A stretch of 64,000 nucleotides of DNA, from assembly GCA_050249615.1 (NCBI GenBank), contig JBFWQE010000005.1:1-64000 (forward strand), in the 5' to 3' direction. The translations under genes were made by a program, and so were the position numbers. The first letter of the stretch is position 1; each line of letters begins with the position of its first letter. Below the pieces are notes generated by a model. That model saw only the letters and a program-made list of their open reading frames with translations, was not told the DNA's origin and did no database searches. Positions 13,018 to 21,014 of the stretch are shown in pieces. The stretch is from VFZN01 sp050249615 (GTDB taxonomy: Bacteria; Acidobacteriota; Vicinamibacteria; Vicinamibacterales; UBA2999).

Positions 13018-13026
13018 CCGCCCGCC

Positions 13027-14364
13027 GTGCCTCTCCCGCTGCTCGTCCGCAACGCCACGATCCTCACGATGAACGACGCCTTCGACGAGTTCGAGGGCGA
13101 CGTGCTGATCGAGGACGGCCGGATCGCGGCCGTCGGGCCCGTGCCTGCGCCGCCAGGGGCGACCACCATCGACGCCGGCGGTGACTACCTGCTGCCCGGC
13201 TTCGTTCAGACACACATCCACCTGTGCCAGACGCTCTTTCGCGGGTACGCCGACGACATGGCGCTGCTCGATTGGCTGCGCGCGCGTGTGTGGCCCCTGG
13301 AGGCTGCCCACACGCCACGCTCGCTCGCGGCGGCCGCGTCGCTTGCGGCCGCCGAGCTCGTCCAGGGCGGCACGACGGCGGTCCTCACCATGGAAACCGT
13401 CCACGACACCGATGCCGTCTTCGAGGCCCTCGAGCCCACGGGCCTTCGGGCCGTGGTCGGCAAGTGCATGATGGACGAGGCCGGTGAAGGCGTGCCCGCG
13501 CGGTTGCGGGAGGCCACGCGCGCGTCGATCGACGAAGGCCTCGCGCTGGCCTCGCGCTGGAACGGCCGAGGCCAGGGCCGACTGCGCGCCGCGCTGGCGC
13601 CGCGCTTCGCGGTGTCGTGCACGCGGGAGCTGCTCGAGGAGGTGAGCCGCCTCTCGCGCGAGCACGGGCTGCTGGTGCACAGCCACGCGTCTGAGAACCG
13701 CGACGAGATTGCGCTGGTCCTGCAGCGGACCGGCATGCGGAACATCGAGTACCTCGCCGCGACGGGCCTGGCCGCCCCGCACGTCTGCCTCGCGCACTGC
13801 GTGTGGGTGAACGATGGCGAACAGGCGCTGCTCGCCGAGGGCGACGTCAAGGTGCTGCACTGCCCTGGATCGAACCTGAAGCTCGGATCCGGACTGGCGC
13901 CGGTGGCCGAGATGCGCCGGCGCGGCATCTCGGTCTCGCTCGGCGCCGACGGCGCCGCCTGCAACAACCGGCTCGACATGTTCCAGGAGATGCGCCTGGC
14001 CGCAACCCTGCAGGCCGTGCGGCGCGGGCCCGGCTCGCTGTCGGCACGGGAGACGCTCGCGATGGCCACGCGAGAAGGCGCGCGGGCCCTCGGGCTCGGG
14101 CACCGAATCGGCACCGTCGAGACGGGCAAGCATGCCGACCTCATCCTGGTCCGCCGGAGCGCTCCGCACGTCGCGCCGGATCCAGATCCGTATGCCACGC
14201 TGGTCTACGCGGCGACGCCCTCCGACGTCCGCACGGTGATCGTGGACGGGGATGTGCTCGTGGACGAGGGCCGCCCCACGCGCTGGGATCCAGCGGAGAT
14301 CGCCGCCACCGCCCGCACCGAAGCCCACGCCCTCGCCGCCCGCGCCGGCCTTCGCTGGCGTTGA
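13027..14364 (+). CDS. Amidohydrolase, MTA/SAH- or guanine-deaminase-like
   Basis: A 445-residue metal-dependent hydrolase of the ATZ/TRZ deaminase group. Metal ligands are visible: HIHLCQTLFRG near the N-terminus, LLVHSHASENRDE, LAHCVWV, and GADGAACNNRLDMFQEM containing the catalytic Asp. The last pattern is closest to 5'-methylthioadenosine/S-adenosylhomocysteine deaminases (MtaD); guanine or 8-oxoguanine deaminase are alternatives. It starts with GTG 9 bases after xdhC and is surely cotranscribed with it, which favours a purine-type substrate. A second, different amidohydrolase lies in the menaquinone cluster at 49395. Family assignment is secure; the substrate is not. Confidence 0.8.
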   Translation: MPLPLLVRNATILTMNDAFDEFEGDVLIEDGRIAAVGPVPAPPGATTIDAGGDYLLPGFVQTHIHLCQTLFRGYADDMALLDWLRARVWPLEAAHTPRSLAAAASLAAAELVQGGTTAVLTMETVHDTDAVFEALEPTGLRAVVGKCMMDEAGEGVPARLREATRASIDEGLALASRWNGRGQGRLRAALAPRFAVSCTRELLEEVSRLSREHGLLVHSHASENRDEIALVLQRTGMRNIEYLAATGLAAPHVCLAHCVWVNDGEQALLAEGDVKVLHCPGSNLKLGSGLAPVAEMRRRGISVSLGADGAACNNRLDMFQEMRLAATLQAVRRGPGSLSARETLAMATREGARALGLGHRIGTVETGKHADLILVRRSAPHVAPDPDPYATLVYAATPSDVRTVIVDGDVLVDEGRPTRWDPAEIAATARTEAHALAARAGLRWR

Positions 14365-14389
14365 GAGTCCTCACCAGCGTCGGCGAGGC

Positions 14390-14450
14390 GGGCACCCGCT
14401 CGCACACCTGCACCCCTGCACCGCCTGCACCCTGCACCCGTGCCCCTCTA
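14390..14450 (+). repeat. Degenerate TGCACCC short tandem repeat upstream of hrcA
   Basis: Imperfect copies of a 7-8 base unit (TGCACCCC, TGCACCG, TGCACCC) fill the space between the amidohydrolase stop and the -10 box of hrcA. The unit resembles those at 12112 and 21985. Confidence 0.6.
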
Positions 14451-14457
14451 CCCCTGC

Positions 14458-14463
14458 TATACT
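14458..14463 (+). promoter_or_regulatory. TATACT -10 box of the hrcA operon
   Basis: TATACT lies one base upstream of the CIRCE operator. The predicted transcription start (near 14470) falls inside the CIRCE left arm, so HrcA bound there would block RNA polymerase. No clear -35 element is seen in the repeat-rich upstream DNA. Confidence 0.65.
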
Positions 14464-14464
14464 G

Positions 14465-14491
14465 TTAGCAGTCATCTCGCGAGACTGCTAA
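14465..14491 (+). promoter_or_regulatory. CIRCE operator (HrcA binding site), compensated variant
   Basis: Perfect inverted repeat TTAGCAGTC-N9-GACTGCTAA with the canonical 9-base spacer. The usual CIRCE is TTAGCACTC-N9-GAGTGCTAA; position 7 is changed from C to G with the matching change in the other arm, so dyad symmetry is kept. The last A is the A of the hrcA start codon. This directly supports HrcA autorepression and heat induction of hrcA-grpE-dnaJ. Confidence 0.95.
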
Positions 14492-15546
14492 TGAGCGTTC
14501 CAGCCCTTTCCGACCGCACCCGCCGCGTCCTGGCGACGCTGGTGCGTGAGTACATCGAGACGGGCGAGCCGGTCGCGTCGGCGACGCTGATGCGGCGCTC
14601 CGGGCTGAACGTGTCGTCCGCGACCATCCGGAACGTCCTCGCCCAGCTCGAGGACATGGGCTACGTCTGGCAGCCGCACACATCGGCCGGGCGCGTCCCG
14701 ACCGATCAGGGTTACCGCTTCTACGTGGACCTCCTGCTCGAGGGGCGGCGGGCGGCACGCGACGTCTCGGCGGTCGAGGCGCGCCTCCGCCAGGAGGCCG
14801 GCGACGCCCCGCTCATCGACGACCTGCTCTCCTCCACTTCACACGTGCTCTCCGAGGCGTCGCGCCACGTGGGCTTTGCCATCGCGCCGGCCAATGAGGA
14901 CACGGTGTTCCACCGCATCGAGTTCGTGCCGCTCAGCGGCACGCGCATCCTGGTGGTGATGGTGTCGCGCGGGAACCAGGTCTCCCAGAAGATGGTGGAC
15001 ATCGGCGAGGGCGTGAGCCACTCCGAATTGAGCCAGGCGGCCAACTTCCTCAACTCCGAGTTCGCCGGCCGCACGCTCGAGGAGGTCCGGAACGGCGTCC
15101 GCGAGCGGCTGCGCGAGGAGCGGACGCTGTACGACCAGCTGCTGGGCCTCGCGCTGCGCCTGGCGAGCCAGACGCTGGACCAGATGCAGGGGCCGACAGC
15201 GGTCTACATCGAGGGCGCCTCGGCGCTGCTCGAGCAGGTGGTGCGGGCCAGCGGTATCTCGGCCACCACGCTCGGCGCGCTCCTGCGCATGGTCGAGGAG
15301 AAGCAGCGCCTCGTCCGGCTCCTCAACGAGTACATCGACGGCCCGGGCCTGACCGTCGTGATCGGCGCCGAGCACAGCGACCCCGAGCTGCGCCCGTTCA
15401 GCCTGATTGCCTCGACCTATTTCGATGGGCGGGCCACGGGGACGGTGGGCGTGATTGGACCGACGCGGATGAAGTACTCCCGAGCCATCGCCGCGGTGGA
15501 CGTCGCCGCACTGGCGGTTGCCCGAGTGCTCAAGGATGTAGAGTAG
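14491..15546 (+). CDS. hrcA: Heat-inducible transcription repressor HrcA
   Basis: Represses heat-shock genes by binding CIRCE; its folding depends on GroEL, which couples it to the unfolded-protein load. The 351-residue protein begins MSVPALSDRTRRVLATLV and has the winged-helix motif with GEPVASATLMRRSGLNVSSA and NVLAQLEDMGYVWQPHTSAG, then the HrcA core (IEFVPLSGTRILVVMVSRG). The start at 14491 is chosen because it begins the conserved N-terminus and abuts the CIRCE; an in-frame ATG at 14440 would lie upstream of the promoter. It heads hrcA-grpE-dnaJ-prmA. Confidence 0.96.
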   Translation: MSVPALSDRTRRVLATLVREYIETGEPVASATLMRRSGLNVSSATIRNVLAQLEDMGYVWQPHTSAGRVPTDQGYRFYVDLLLEGRRAARDVSAVEARLRQEAGDAPLIDDLLSSTSHVLSEASRHVGFAIAPANEDTVFHRIEFVPLSGTRILVVMVSRGNQVSQKMVDIGEGVSHSELSQAANFLNSEFAGRTLEEVRNGVRERLREERTLYDQLLGLALRLASQTLDQMQGPTAVYIEGASALLEQVVRASGISATTLGALLRMVEEKQRLVRLLNEYIDGPGLTVVIGAEHSDPELRPFSLIASTYFDGRATGTVGVIGPTRMKYSRAIAAVDVAALAVARVLKDVE

Positions 15547-15563
15547 GGTGTTGACGTTGCATC

Positions 15564-16115
15564 ATGAGTGACCCGCAGAATCCGACCGAGGCCACGGGCG
15601 TGGCCCCCGCAGCCAGCCCCGGGGCAGCGGCTTCCACGGCAGCCCCCGACTCCTCCGGGGCCGGCCCAGCGCTCGAGCAGCTCCAGAAGGAGCGCGACGA
15701 CTTCTACGACCGGCTCCTGCGCAAGAGCGCGGAGTTCGACAACTACCGCAAGCGGATCGAGCGCGAGCGCAAGGACTTCACCGAGTGGGCCGCGGCCGAG
15801 GTGCTGGGCGACCTGCTGGCCGTGATGGACGACTTCGATCGGGCGCTGTCTGCCGAGGCGCCCGCCGCAGCGCAGCCGTACAAGGCGGGCGTCGAGCTCA
15901 TCCACCGCGCCCTCGCCGATCTGGTGCGCAAGCGTGGCGTGACGCCCATCGAGGCGCTGGGCACCGACTTCGATCCGCACCTGCACCAGGCGGTCGCCTA
16001 CGAGGCCGTCGAGGGCGCGCGCGAAGGCGAGGTGGTGGAGGAGCTGCGGAAGGGCTACATGCTCGGCGAGCGCCTGCTTCGGCCCTCGCTCGTCAAGGTC
16101 GCCAGGGCATCGTGA
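15564..16115 (+). CDS. grpE: GrpE nucleotide exchange factor
   Basis: Releases ADP from DnaK. The 183-residue protein has a low-complexity Ala/Pro N-terminus (about 1-35), a long coiled coil (LEQLQKERDDFYDRLLRKSAEF) and the conserved core NYRKRIERERKDF. The C-terminal beta wing reads GTDFDPHLHQAVAYE, and the family end GYMLGERLLRPSLVKVA is present. It begins 17 bases after hrcA, under the same CIRCE control, and its stop overlaps the dnaJ GTG as GTGA. dnaK itself is not in this window. Confidence 0.97.
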   Translation: MSDPQNPTEATGVAPAASPGAAASTAAPDSSGAGPALEQLQKERDDFYDRLLRKSAEFDNYRKRIERERKDFTEWAAAEVLGDLLAVMDDFDRALSAEAPAAAQPYKAGVELIHRALADLVRKRGVTPIEALGTDFDPHLHQAVAYEAVEGAREGEVVEELRKGYMLGERLLRPSLVKVARAS

Positions 16116-17251
16116 GCAAGCGGGATTTCTACGACGTCCTCGGGGTCGCGCGCACCGCCAGCGAGCAGGACATCAAGAGCGCCTACCGCAAGCTGGCGCT
16201 CAAGTACCACCCCGATCGCAATCCCGGCGACAAGGCCGCCGAGGAGCGTTTCAAGGAGGCGGCCGAGGCCTACGCGGTGCTCGCCGATTCCGAGAAGCGC
16301 GCGCGCTACGACCGGTTCGGCCACGCCGGCGTGTCGGGCGCCGGCGGCCCCGGCGGGGTGGACCCGACCATCTTCGCCGATTTCCAGGACATCTTCGGCG
16401 GGTTGGGCGACATCTTCGGCTTCGGCGACATCTTCGGCGGCGGCCGGCGGCGCGGCGGGCCGCAGCGCGGCGCCGACCTGCGCTACGACATGGAGATCGC
16501 CTTCGAGCAGTCCGCCAGGGGCGCCGAGACGACGATTCAGATTCCGCGACACGAGACGTGCGACACCTGCAAGGGCTCGGGCGCCGCGCCCGGCAGCGCG
16601 CCCACGGCCTGCTCCCAGTGCCGCGGCTCCGGCCAGCTGCGCTATCAGCAGGGCTTCTTCACCGTCGCGCGCACGTGCGGCCAGTGCCGCGGCACCGGCA
16701 GGGTGATCGCCAAGCCCTGCGTCGCCTGCCACGGGCAGGGCGCCATCGAGCAGCAGCGAAAGCTCACCGTCAAGATTCCCGCGGGCATCGCCACCGGCCA
16801 GCGCCTCCGCCTGACCGGCGAGGGCGAAGCCGGCACCCAGGGCGGGCCTCCCGGCGACCTCTACGTGGTCGTCCACGTGCTCGACCACGAGTTCTTCCAG
16901 CGCGACGGCAACGACCTGCACTGCGAGATCCCGCTGACCTTCACCACGCTGGCGCTCGGCGGCGACATCACGGTACCCGGCATCGATGGAGAAGAGACCC
17001 TCAGGGTCCCCGAAGGCACGCAGACCGGCGCCACCTTCCGGCTGAAGAGCAAGGGCATGCCCGACGTCGGCGGCCGCGGCAAGGGAGACCTGCTCGTCAC
17101 CGTCCAGGCCGTCACGCCGAAGAAGCTCACCCGCGAGCAGCGCAAGCTCCTCGAGCAGCTGGCCGAGACGCTGCCCGCCCAGAAGTTCGAACCCAGGCGC
17201 CGCGAGGATGACGCGGAGGATCGCGGCATCTTCGGGAAAATCTTCGGTTAG
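16112..17251 (+). CDS. dnaJ: Chaperone DnaJ (type I Hsp40)
   Basis: Delivers substrates to DnaK and stimulates its ATPase. The 379-residue protein has all type I domains: a J domain with HPD at 33-35 (KYHPDRNPGD), a Gly/Phe-rich linker (GDIFGFGDIFGGGRR), four zinc-binding repeats (CDTCKGSG, CSQCRGSG, CGQCRGTG, CVACHGQG), and the C-terminal substrate-binding region. The GTG at 16112 overlaps the grpE stop (GTGA) and gives the canonical N-terminus SKRDFYDVLGV; the same frame is open far upstream inside grpE, but that extension is not protein-like. Confidence 0.98.
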   Translation: MSKRDFYDVLGVARTASEQDIKSAYRKLALKYHPDRNPGDKAAEERFKEAAEAYAVLADSEKRARYDRFGHAGVSGAGGPGGVDPTIFADFQDIFGGLGDIFGFGDIFGGGRRRGGPQRGADLRYDMEIAFEQSARGAETTIQIPRHETCDTCKGSGAAPGSAPTACSQCRGSGQLRYQQGFFTVARTCGQCRGTGRVIAKPCVACHGQGAIEQQRKLTVKIPAGIATGQRLRLTGEGEAGTQGGPPGDLYVVVHVLDHEFFQRDGNDLHCEIPLTFTTLALGGDITVPGIDGEETLRVPEGTQTGATFRLKSKGMPDVGGRGKGDLLVTVQAVTPKKLTREQRKLLEQLAETLPAQKFEPRRREDDAEDRGIFGKIFG

Positions 17252-17257
17252 GGCACG

Positions 17258-18163
17258 GTGAGCCGCCTCTGGCCCGCCCTGGTCGTCGAGGCGCCGGCGA
17301 TCGATGACCCGCCGGACGGCGAGGACCTGGTGGCGGCGCTGCTGGACGACTTCTCGCCACAGGCCATCGAGGATCTGGCGGAGCGCCCGCTGCCGCCCGG
17401 CGGGCTCTGGGACCCGACGTTCCCGCCGATCCCCGATCCGCCGCCGACGCCCCTGCGCTGGCGCGTGTTCTTCTCGAGCGCCGGTGTGCGCGATCGTGCC
17501 GCGGCGGCGGTCGGTGCCGCCTATCCGCAGCTCCGGCTGACCGCCATCGACGTTCCAGATGAGGACTGGGCGGCGCGGTCGCAGGCGTCCCTGACGGCAG
17601 TGACCGCGGGCCGGTTCATCGTCGCCCCTCCGTGGGACATTCCGACGGCTCCCCCGCCCGGTGCCACCGTCATTGTCATCGAGCCGTCCATGGGGTTCGG
17701 CACGGGCCATCACCCGACCACCCGCCTGTGCCTCAGGCTGCTCTCGGAGATCGACCTGCGCGGCCGGCGCGTCCTGGACCTCGGGACCGGGTCGGGCGTG
17801 CTTGCCATGGCCGCCGCGCTCGGCGGAGCGTCGGACGTCGAGGGCCTCGACGTGGATCGGGACGCCATCGACTCCGCACGCTCGAGCGCAGGGCGTAACC
17901 CGCTGCCGCCGGTCATCCGGTTCGAGGTGGGGGACTTCCGATCCAGCCCGCCGCGACCCGCGGACATCGTGCTGGCCAACCTCACCGGCGGCATGCTCCG
18001 CACGACCGCCGCCTCACTGATGGGCCTGAAGCGGCCGGGAGGCACGCTGGTGATCAGTGGGTTCGACGAGTCCGAGGCGGACGACGTGCTGGCTGCCTTC
18101 GCACCGCTGCGGCAGGTCGCGCGGCTCGAGGAAGGCAGCTGGGTGGCCGTCAGGCTTGCATAG
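17258..18163 (+). CDS. prmA: Ribosomal protein L11 methyltransferase
   Basis: SAM-dependent methyltransferase that trimethylates ribosomal protein L11. Motifs: EPSMGFGTGHHPTTRLC, the SAM-binding glycine loop VLDLGTGSGVLAMAAA, and the product loop IVLANLTGGML. Length 301. The start is a GTG at 17258, 6 bases after dnaJ, so it belongs to the heat-shock operon. A dnaJ-prmA order recurs in other bacteria. It is followed by tandem repeats and a convergent gene, so the operon probably ends here. Confidence 0.9.
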   Translation: MSRLWPALVVEAPAIDDPPDGEDLVAALLDDFSPQAIEDLAERPLPPGGLWDPTFPPIPDPPPTPLRWRVFFSSAGVRDRAAAAVGAAYPQLRLTAIDVPDEDWAARSQASLTAVTAGRFIVAPPWDIPTAPPPGATVIVIEPSMGFGTGHHPTTRLCLRLLSEIDLRGRRVLDLGTGSGVLAMAAALGGASDVEGLDVDRDAIDSARSSAGRNPLPPVIRFEVGDFRSSPPRPADIVLANLTGGMLRTTAASLMGLKRPGGTLVISGFDESEADDVLAAFAPLRQVARLEEGSWVAVRLA

Positions 18164-18171
18164 GTCGGAGC

Positions 18172-18232
18172 TTCTCGGGTTCTCAGGTTCTCGGGTTCTC
18201 AGGTTCTCAGGTTCTCGGGTTCTCGGGTTCTC
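18172..18232 (+). repeat. TTCTC(G/A)GG octamer array, about 7.6 copies
   Basis: Head-to-tail copies of TTCTCGGG and TTCTCAGG fill the gap between the convergent prmA and DUF1028 genes exactly up to the DUF1028 stop codon. The same octamer family occurs at 23727, 29338 (opposite orientation) and 49330. Confidence 0.95.
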
Positions 18233-18982
18233 TCATCTGCCGACGGCTCGCTGCTGCCCCTTGGCCCGGCGTTCGTTCCACGCATCCACCAGCCGCCTCA
18301 GCTCCTTGATGGGCTCGGGGCTGTCGTCCACCTGCAGCCGCATCACGACGTCGTTGTTGAGCCACACGCCCTGGCCCTTGCCCACGATGAGGATGGCGGC
18401 GGACTGCATGCCACGCGTATCGCCCCCGGCCTTCTGGCCGGCCTCGAGCGCTGCGGTGAGGCGGACCGACAGATGGCCGGCCGTCTGCTCGAAGGCCGAG
18501 ATCATGTCGCCGACGACGGCCTCCCCCGCCAGGATGTTGCCCTGCGCGGTCGAGTACTTCCCCTGCTTGTGCCCCGCCCACGGCGTGGCCTTCGGCCCGG
18601 TGAAAGCAGCGGTTCGGCCCTGCTGATCGATGACGGCGAACTGTCGCCCCTGCTTCGTCCAGCGATCGGGTGCCGGATCGGGGTCGCTGTCCCAGATGGC
18701 CTTGATGATCGCGTCCGGCCTCATGCCGGCGCGCAGGAGGTCGATGGCTTTCGGCCCGTAGCTGACATCGACGATGGCCTGCGTCGCGGCTGCGCCCACG
18801 CCCGCCTCGGCCCAGAGCACGCCGTTCCCCACGCTGAACACGCGAGACTGCACGGCCCCGCCCACCTCACCCGTCGCCGGGTCGTAGCCGAGAATCGAGA
18901 ACGTCGCGACGGGATCCTGTGCCGCGACAGGCCGCATGAACGCGCACGCCAGGATCACCATTGCCAACACGGCTCTCGCCAT
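18233..18982 (-). CDS. Secreted DUF1028-family protein
   Basis: A 249-residue protein with an N-terminal signal peptide (MARAVLAMVILACAFMRPVAAQ, probable cleavage after AAA/VAA-Q). The DUF1028 core, an Ntn-hydrolase-like fold, begins TFSILGYDPATGEVGGAVQSR and contains WAEAGVGAAATQA and GYDP-type features. The family is assumed to be peptidase- or amidase-like, but its reaction is not established, so no function is assigned. The ATG at 18982 has a strong GAGGAGG Shine-Dalgarno (18988-18994), which favours it over the GTG at 18985. This SD-led start contrasts with the leaderless rsmE just upstream. Confidence 0.85.
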   Translation of the reverse strand: MARAVLAMVILACAFMRPVAAQDPVATFSILGYDPATGEVGGAVQSRVFSVGNGVLWAEAGVGAAATQAIVDVSYGPKAIDLLRAGMRPDAIIKAIWDSDPDPAPDRWTKQGRQFAVIDQQGRTAAFTGPKATPWAGHKQGKYSTAQGNILAGEAVVGDMISAFEQTAGHLSVRLTAALEAGQKAGGDTRGMQSAAILIVGKGQGVWLNNDVVMRLQVDDSPEPIKELRRLVDAWNERRAKGQQRAVGR

Positions 18983-19069
18983 CACCGCCTCCTCGCCCTC
19001 GCCCGTTGCACCCCAGCCCCGCAGGCCCGAACTCGAACTTCGAACCCAGAACCATGAACCCGTAAGCCT

Positions 19070-19831
19070 CTACCACCCCTGCCACGCCTCGAAGAGCGCG
19101 GCCATGGCGACCACCGGCGCCACGTCGGCACGCAGCGTGCGTCCGCCGAGCGACACGGCACGAAAGCGTGCCGCTTCGAAGGCGGCGCGTTCGTCCTCCG
19201 CCCAGCCCCCTTCTGGCCCGACCGCCAACTGCACACCGGGCGCACGGGGCACATCGCCCAGGGCTGCGGTGACGCCCAGGGACGGTTCCTGCAGCACGAT
19301 GACCGCGTCGCTCTCCGGGCGAGATCGGCCACCATCCGTGCGGTCGGCAGACTCGACAATCCAGGTTCTCAGCTCCACGGGTGGCCGCACGTCGGGCACC
19401 GTCGCCCGACCGCACTGCTTCGCGGAGGAGATCGCGATCCTCTTCCACCGCTCCATCCGGTGGGCCCGCGCGAGGGCCGCGAGCCGAACCTCGCTGCGCG
19501 CCGTGACGATCGGCTGCAGGGCGACGACGCCCATCATCGTGGCGTCACGCACGACGTCGTCCATCTTGTCGCCCTTGAGCACGGCCATCACGAGGGTCAC
19601 GCGGAGTGCCGCCTCCGGCGCGGAGGGCGCGGGACCAACCGCACGCACCCGCACGTGCCCACCGGCCACGTCCTCCACACGCGCGTGGAACATTCGGCCG
19701 GCGCCGTCGAAGACGTCGATGTCGTCGCCGACTCCCAGCCGCAACACACGCGTCAGGTGGGCCGCCTCGTCTCCGGTGAGCGTGCCCGACCCTCCTTCGT
19801 CGAGGCCGGGCAGGTAGAACCGCGGGCGCAC
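19070..19831 (-). CDS. rsmE: 16S rRNA (uracil1498-N3)-methyltransferase
   Basis: SPOUT-class methyltransferase acting on U1498 of 16S rRNA. N-terminal PUA-like domain (RFYLPG, then HLTRVLRLGVGDDIDVFDG), then the knotted catalytic domain with LVMAVLKGDKMDDVVRDATMMG, QLAVGPEGGWAEDE and the SAM-binding end LGGRTLRADVAPVVAMAAL. Length 253. In many genomes rsmE follows dnaJ-prmA in the same operon; here it is on the opposite strand nearby. The GTG start lies six bases after TAGAAT (19838-19843), so the transcript is probably leaderless. The 85-base gap to the DUF1028 gene holds only short GAAC-type repeats. Confidence 0.94.
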   Translation of the reverse strand: MRPRFYLPGLDEGGSGTLTGDEAAHLTRVLRLGVGDDIDVFDGAGRMFHARVEDVAGGHVRVRAVGPAPSAPEAALRVTLVMAVLKGDKMDDVVRDATMMGVVALQPIVTARSEVRLAALARAHRMERWKRIAISSAKQCGRATVPDVRPPVELRTWIVESADRTDGGRSRPESDAVIVLQEPSLGVTAALGDVPRAPGVQLAVGPEGGWAEDERAAFEAARFRAVSLGGRTLRADVAPVVAMAALFEAWQGW

Positions 19832-19837
19832 GCGCCC

Positions 19838-19843
19838 ATTCTA
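19838..19843 (-). promoter_or_regulatory. TAGAAT -10 box of rsmE; start codon 6 bases later
   Basis: On the minus strand TAGAAT is followed by six bases and the GTG start of rsmE. No Shine-Dalgarno sequence fits in this space, so the mRNA would be leaderless. Confidence 0.65.
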
Positions 19844-19859
19844 TCTGTGCGCCGCGACT

Positions 19860-19980
19860 CGATGCCCCAGTGCCCCAATGCGCCCAGCCCCAATCCCGCA
19901 ATGCCGCAATCCAAATGCACCAATGCCGCACTCACCAATCGCCCGATGAATCGCCCAATCACCAATCATCAATCATCAAT
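19860..19980. repeat. Degenerate CCAAT / CAATGC short repeats between divergent genes
   Basis: The 175-base divergent intergenic region of rsmE and the kinase gene holds irregular repeats built from CCCCAATGC, CGCAATGC and, nearer the kinase, CAATCACCAATCATCAATCATCAAT. Base composition is clearly more AT-rich than the flanking genes. No operator could be identified with confidence. Confidence 0.6.
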
Positions 19981-19993
19981 GGACAGGGACCTG

Positions 19994-19999
19994 TATACT
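19994..19999 (+). promoter_or_regulatory. TATACT -10 box of the zinc-ribbon kinase gene
   Basis: TATACT ends 7 bases before the ATG at 20007. There is no Shine-Dalgarno sequence in the spacer (TCCTTCG), consistent with a leaderless transcript. Confidence 0.65.
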
Positions 20000-20006
20000 T
20001 CCTTCG

Positions 20007-20987
20007 ATGTTCTTTCGCGGCCAGACGATTGGGAAGTACCGCATCATCTCGACGCTCGGCAGCGGCGGCTTCGGCGCCGTCTACCTCGCGGAAGACACCT
20101 GGATCGACAAGAAGGTCGCCCTCAAGGTGCCGCACCGCCAGAACATGGACTTCGCCGAGCTGCTGCGCGAGCCGCGCCTCCTGGCCTCGCTGAGCCATCC
20201 CAACGTCGTGACGGTCCTCACCGCCGAGAAGCAGGACGATGTGTTCTTCATCGTCATGGAGTACGTGCCTGGCGAGACGCTGGAGGTCATCATCGAGCGC
20301 GAAGGCGCGCTGGACCTGACGCGGGCGCTCGACTACACGTGCCAGATCTGCAACGCCGTGGATCATGCCCAGAAGCAGGGCATCATCCATCGCGACCTGC
20401 GCCCGGGCAACGTGCTGGTCACCGAGCACGGCATGCTGAAGGTGGCCGACTTCGGCACGTCGCGCTTCCTGGAGATCGCGGCCCACGGGACCACGGTCAT
20501 CGGCAGCCCGCCCTACATGGCCCCCGAGCAGTTCCAGGGCAAGGCCGTCTTCGCCTCCGACATCTACTCGCTCGGCGTGACGATGTACCAGATGCTCACC
20601 GGGACGCTCCCCTACGACACCCCGGCTCCGTCGGACCTCGAGCGCCTGATGCGCGGCGAGCTGACCACGCCGCCCCGCGTGCGGAACCCGAAGCTCCCGA
20701 AGAGCATCGCCGACATCGTGACGAAGGCGATGGCGCCCGAGATCACCGAGCGCTACCAGCGGGCTGGCGAGCTGCTCGACGCGGTGCTCTCGGCCCGCGC
20801 CGAGATCGCCCCGCGGCGGCCATGGCGCCCCGCTGCCGTCGCCGCGGCCGCCGGCGGCGATCCCATGCAGGACATCCAGGCGCGGCTGCGGGCCCGCGAG
20901 GCCCCACAGGCGCGGTTCTGCTGGAACTGCGGCAAGGCGCTGCCCGCCCGGGCCGAAGCCTGTCCGTTCTGCAGGGAGCGCCAGTAG
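20007..20987 (+). CDS. Ser/Thr protein kinase with C-terminal zinc ribbon
   Basis: A 326-residue soluble kinase of the bacterial PknB type. The Gly loop GSGGFGAVY (18-26), Lys40 (VALK), HRD (128-130), Asn135, DFG (148-150) and APE (172-174) are present, so it should be active, although the catalytic-loop lysine is Arg132 (HRDLRPGN). After an Ala/Pro-rich linker, Cys305, 308, 319 and 322 form a treble-clef/zinc-ribbon pattern (CWNC ... CPFC). There is no transmembrane helix, unlike most PknB relatives. Its substrates are unknown; neighbours give no clear hint. It contrasts with the pseudokinase at 6039, whose catalytic residues are lost. Confidence 0.9.
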   Translation: MFFRGQTIGKYRIISTLGSGGFGAVYLAEDTWIDKKVALKVPHRQNMDFAELLREPRLLASLSHPNVVTVLTAEKQDDVFFIVMEYVPGETLEVIIEREGALDLTRALDYTCQICNAVDHAQKQGIIHRDLRPGNVLVTEHGMLKVADFGTSRFLEIAAHGTTVIGSPPYMAPEQFQGKAVFASDIYSLGVTMYQMLTGTLPYDTPAPSDLERLMRGELTTPPRVRNPKLPKSIADIVTKAMAPEITERYQRAGELLDAVLSARAEIAPRRPWRPAAVAAAAGGDPMQDIQARLRAREAPQARFCWNCGKALPARAEACPFCRERQ

Positions 20988-21002
20988 CCCACCCCGCTGA
21001 GC

Positions 21003-21008
21003 GATAAT
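21003..21008 (+). promoter_or_regulatory. GATAAT -10 box of ilvE; start codon 6 bases later
   Basis: GATAAT ends six bases before the ATG at 21015, in the 27-base gap after the kinase gene. ilvE may therefore have its own leaderless transcript rather than depending on read-through. Confidence 0.55.
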
Positions 21009-21014
21009 CCTCTC

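Noticed and set aside
14440..14490. Upstream ATG (14440) as the hrcA start
   Set aside because: It would place the promoter and CIRCE inside the coding region; conserved HrcA sequence begins at 14491.
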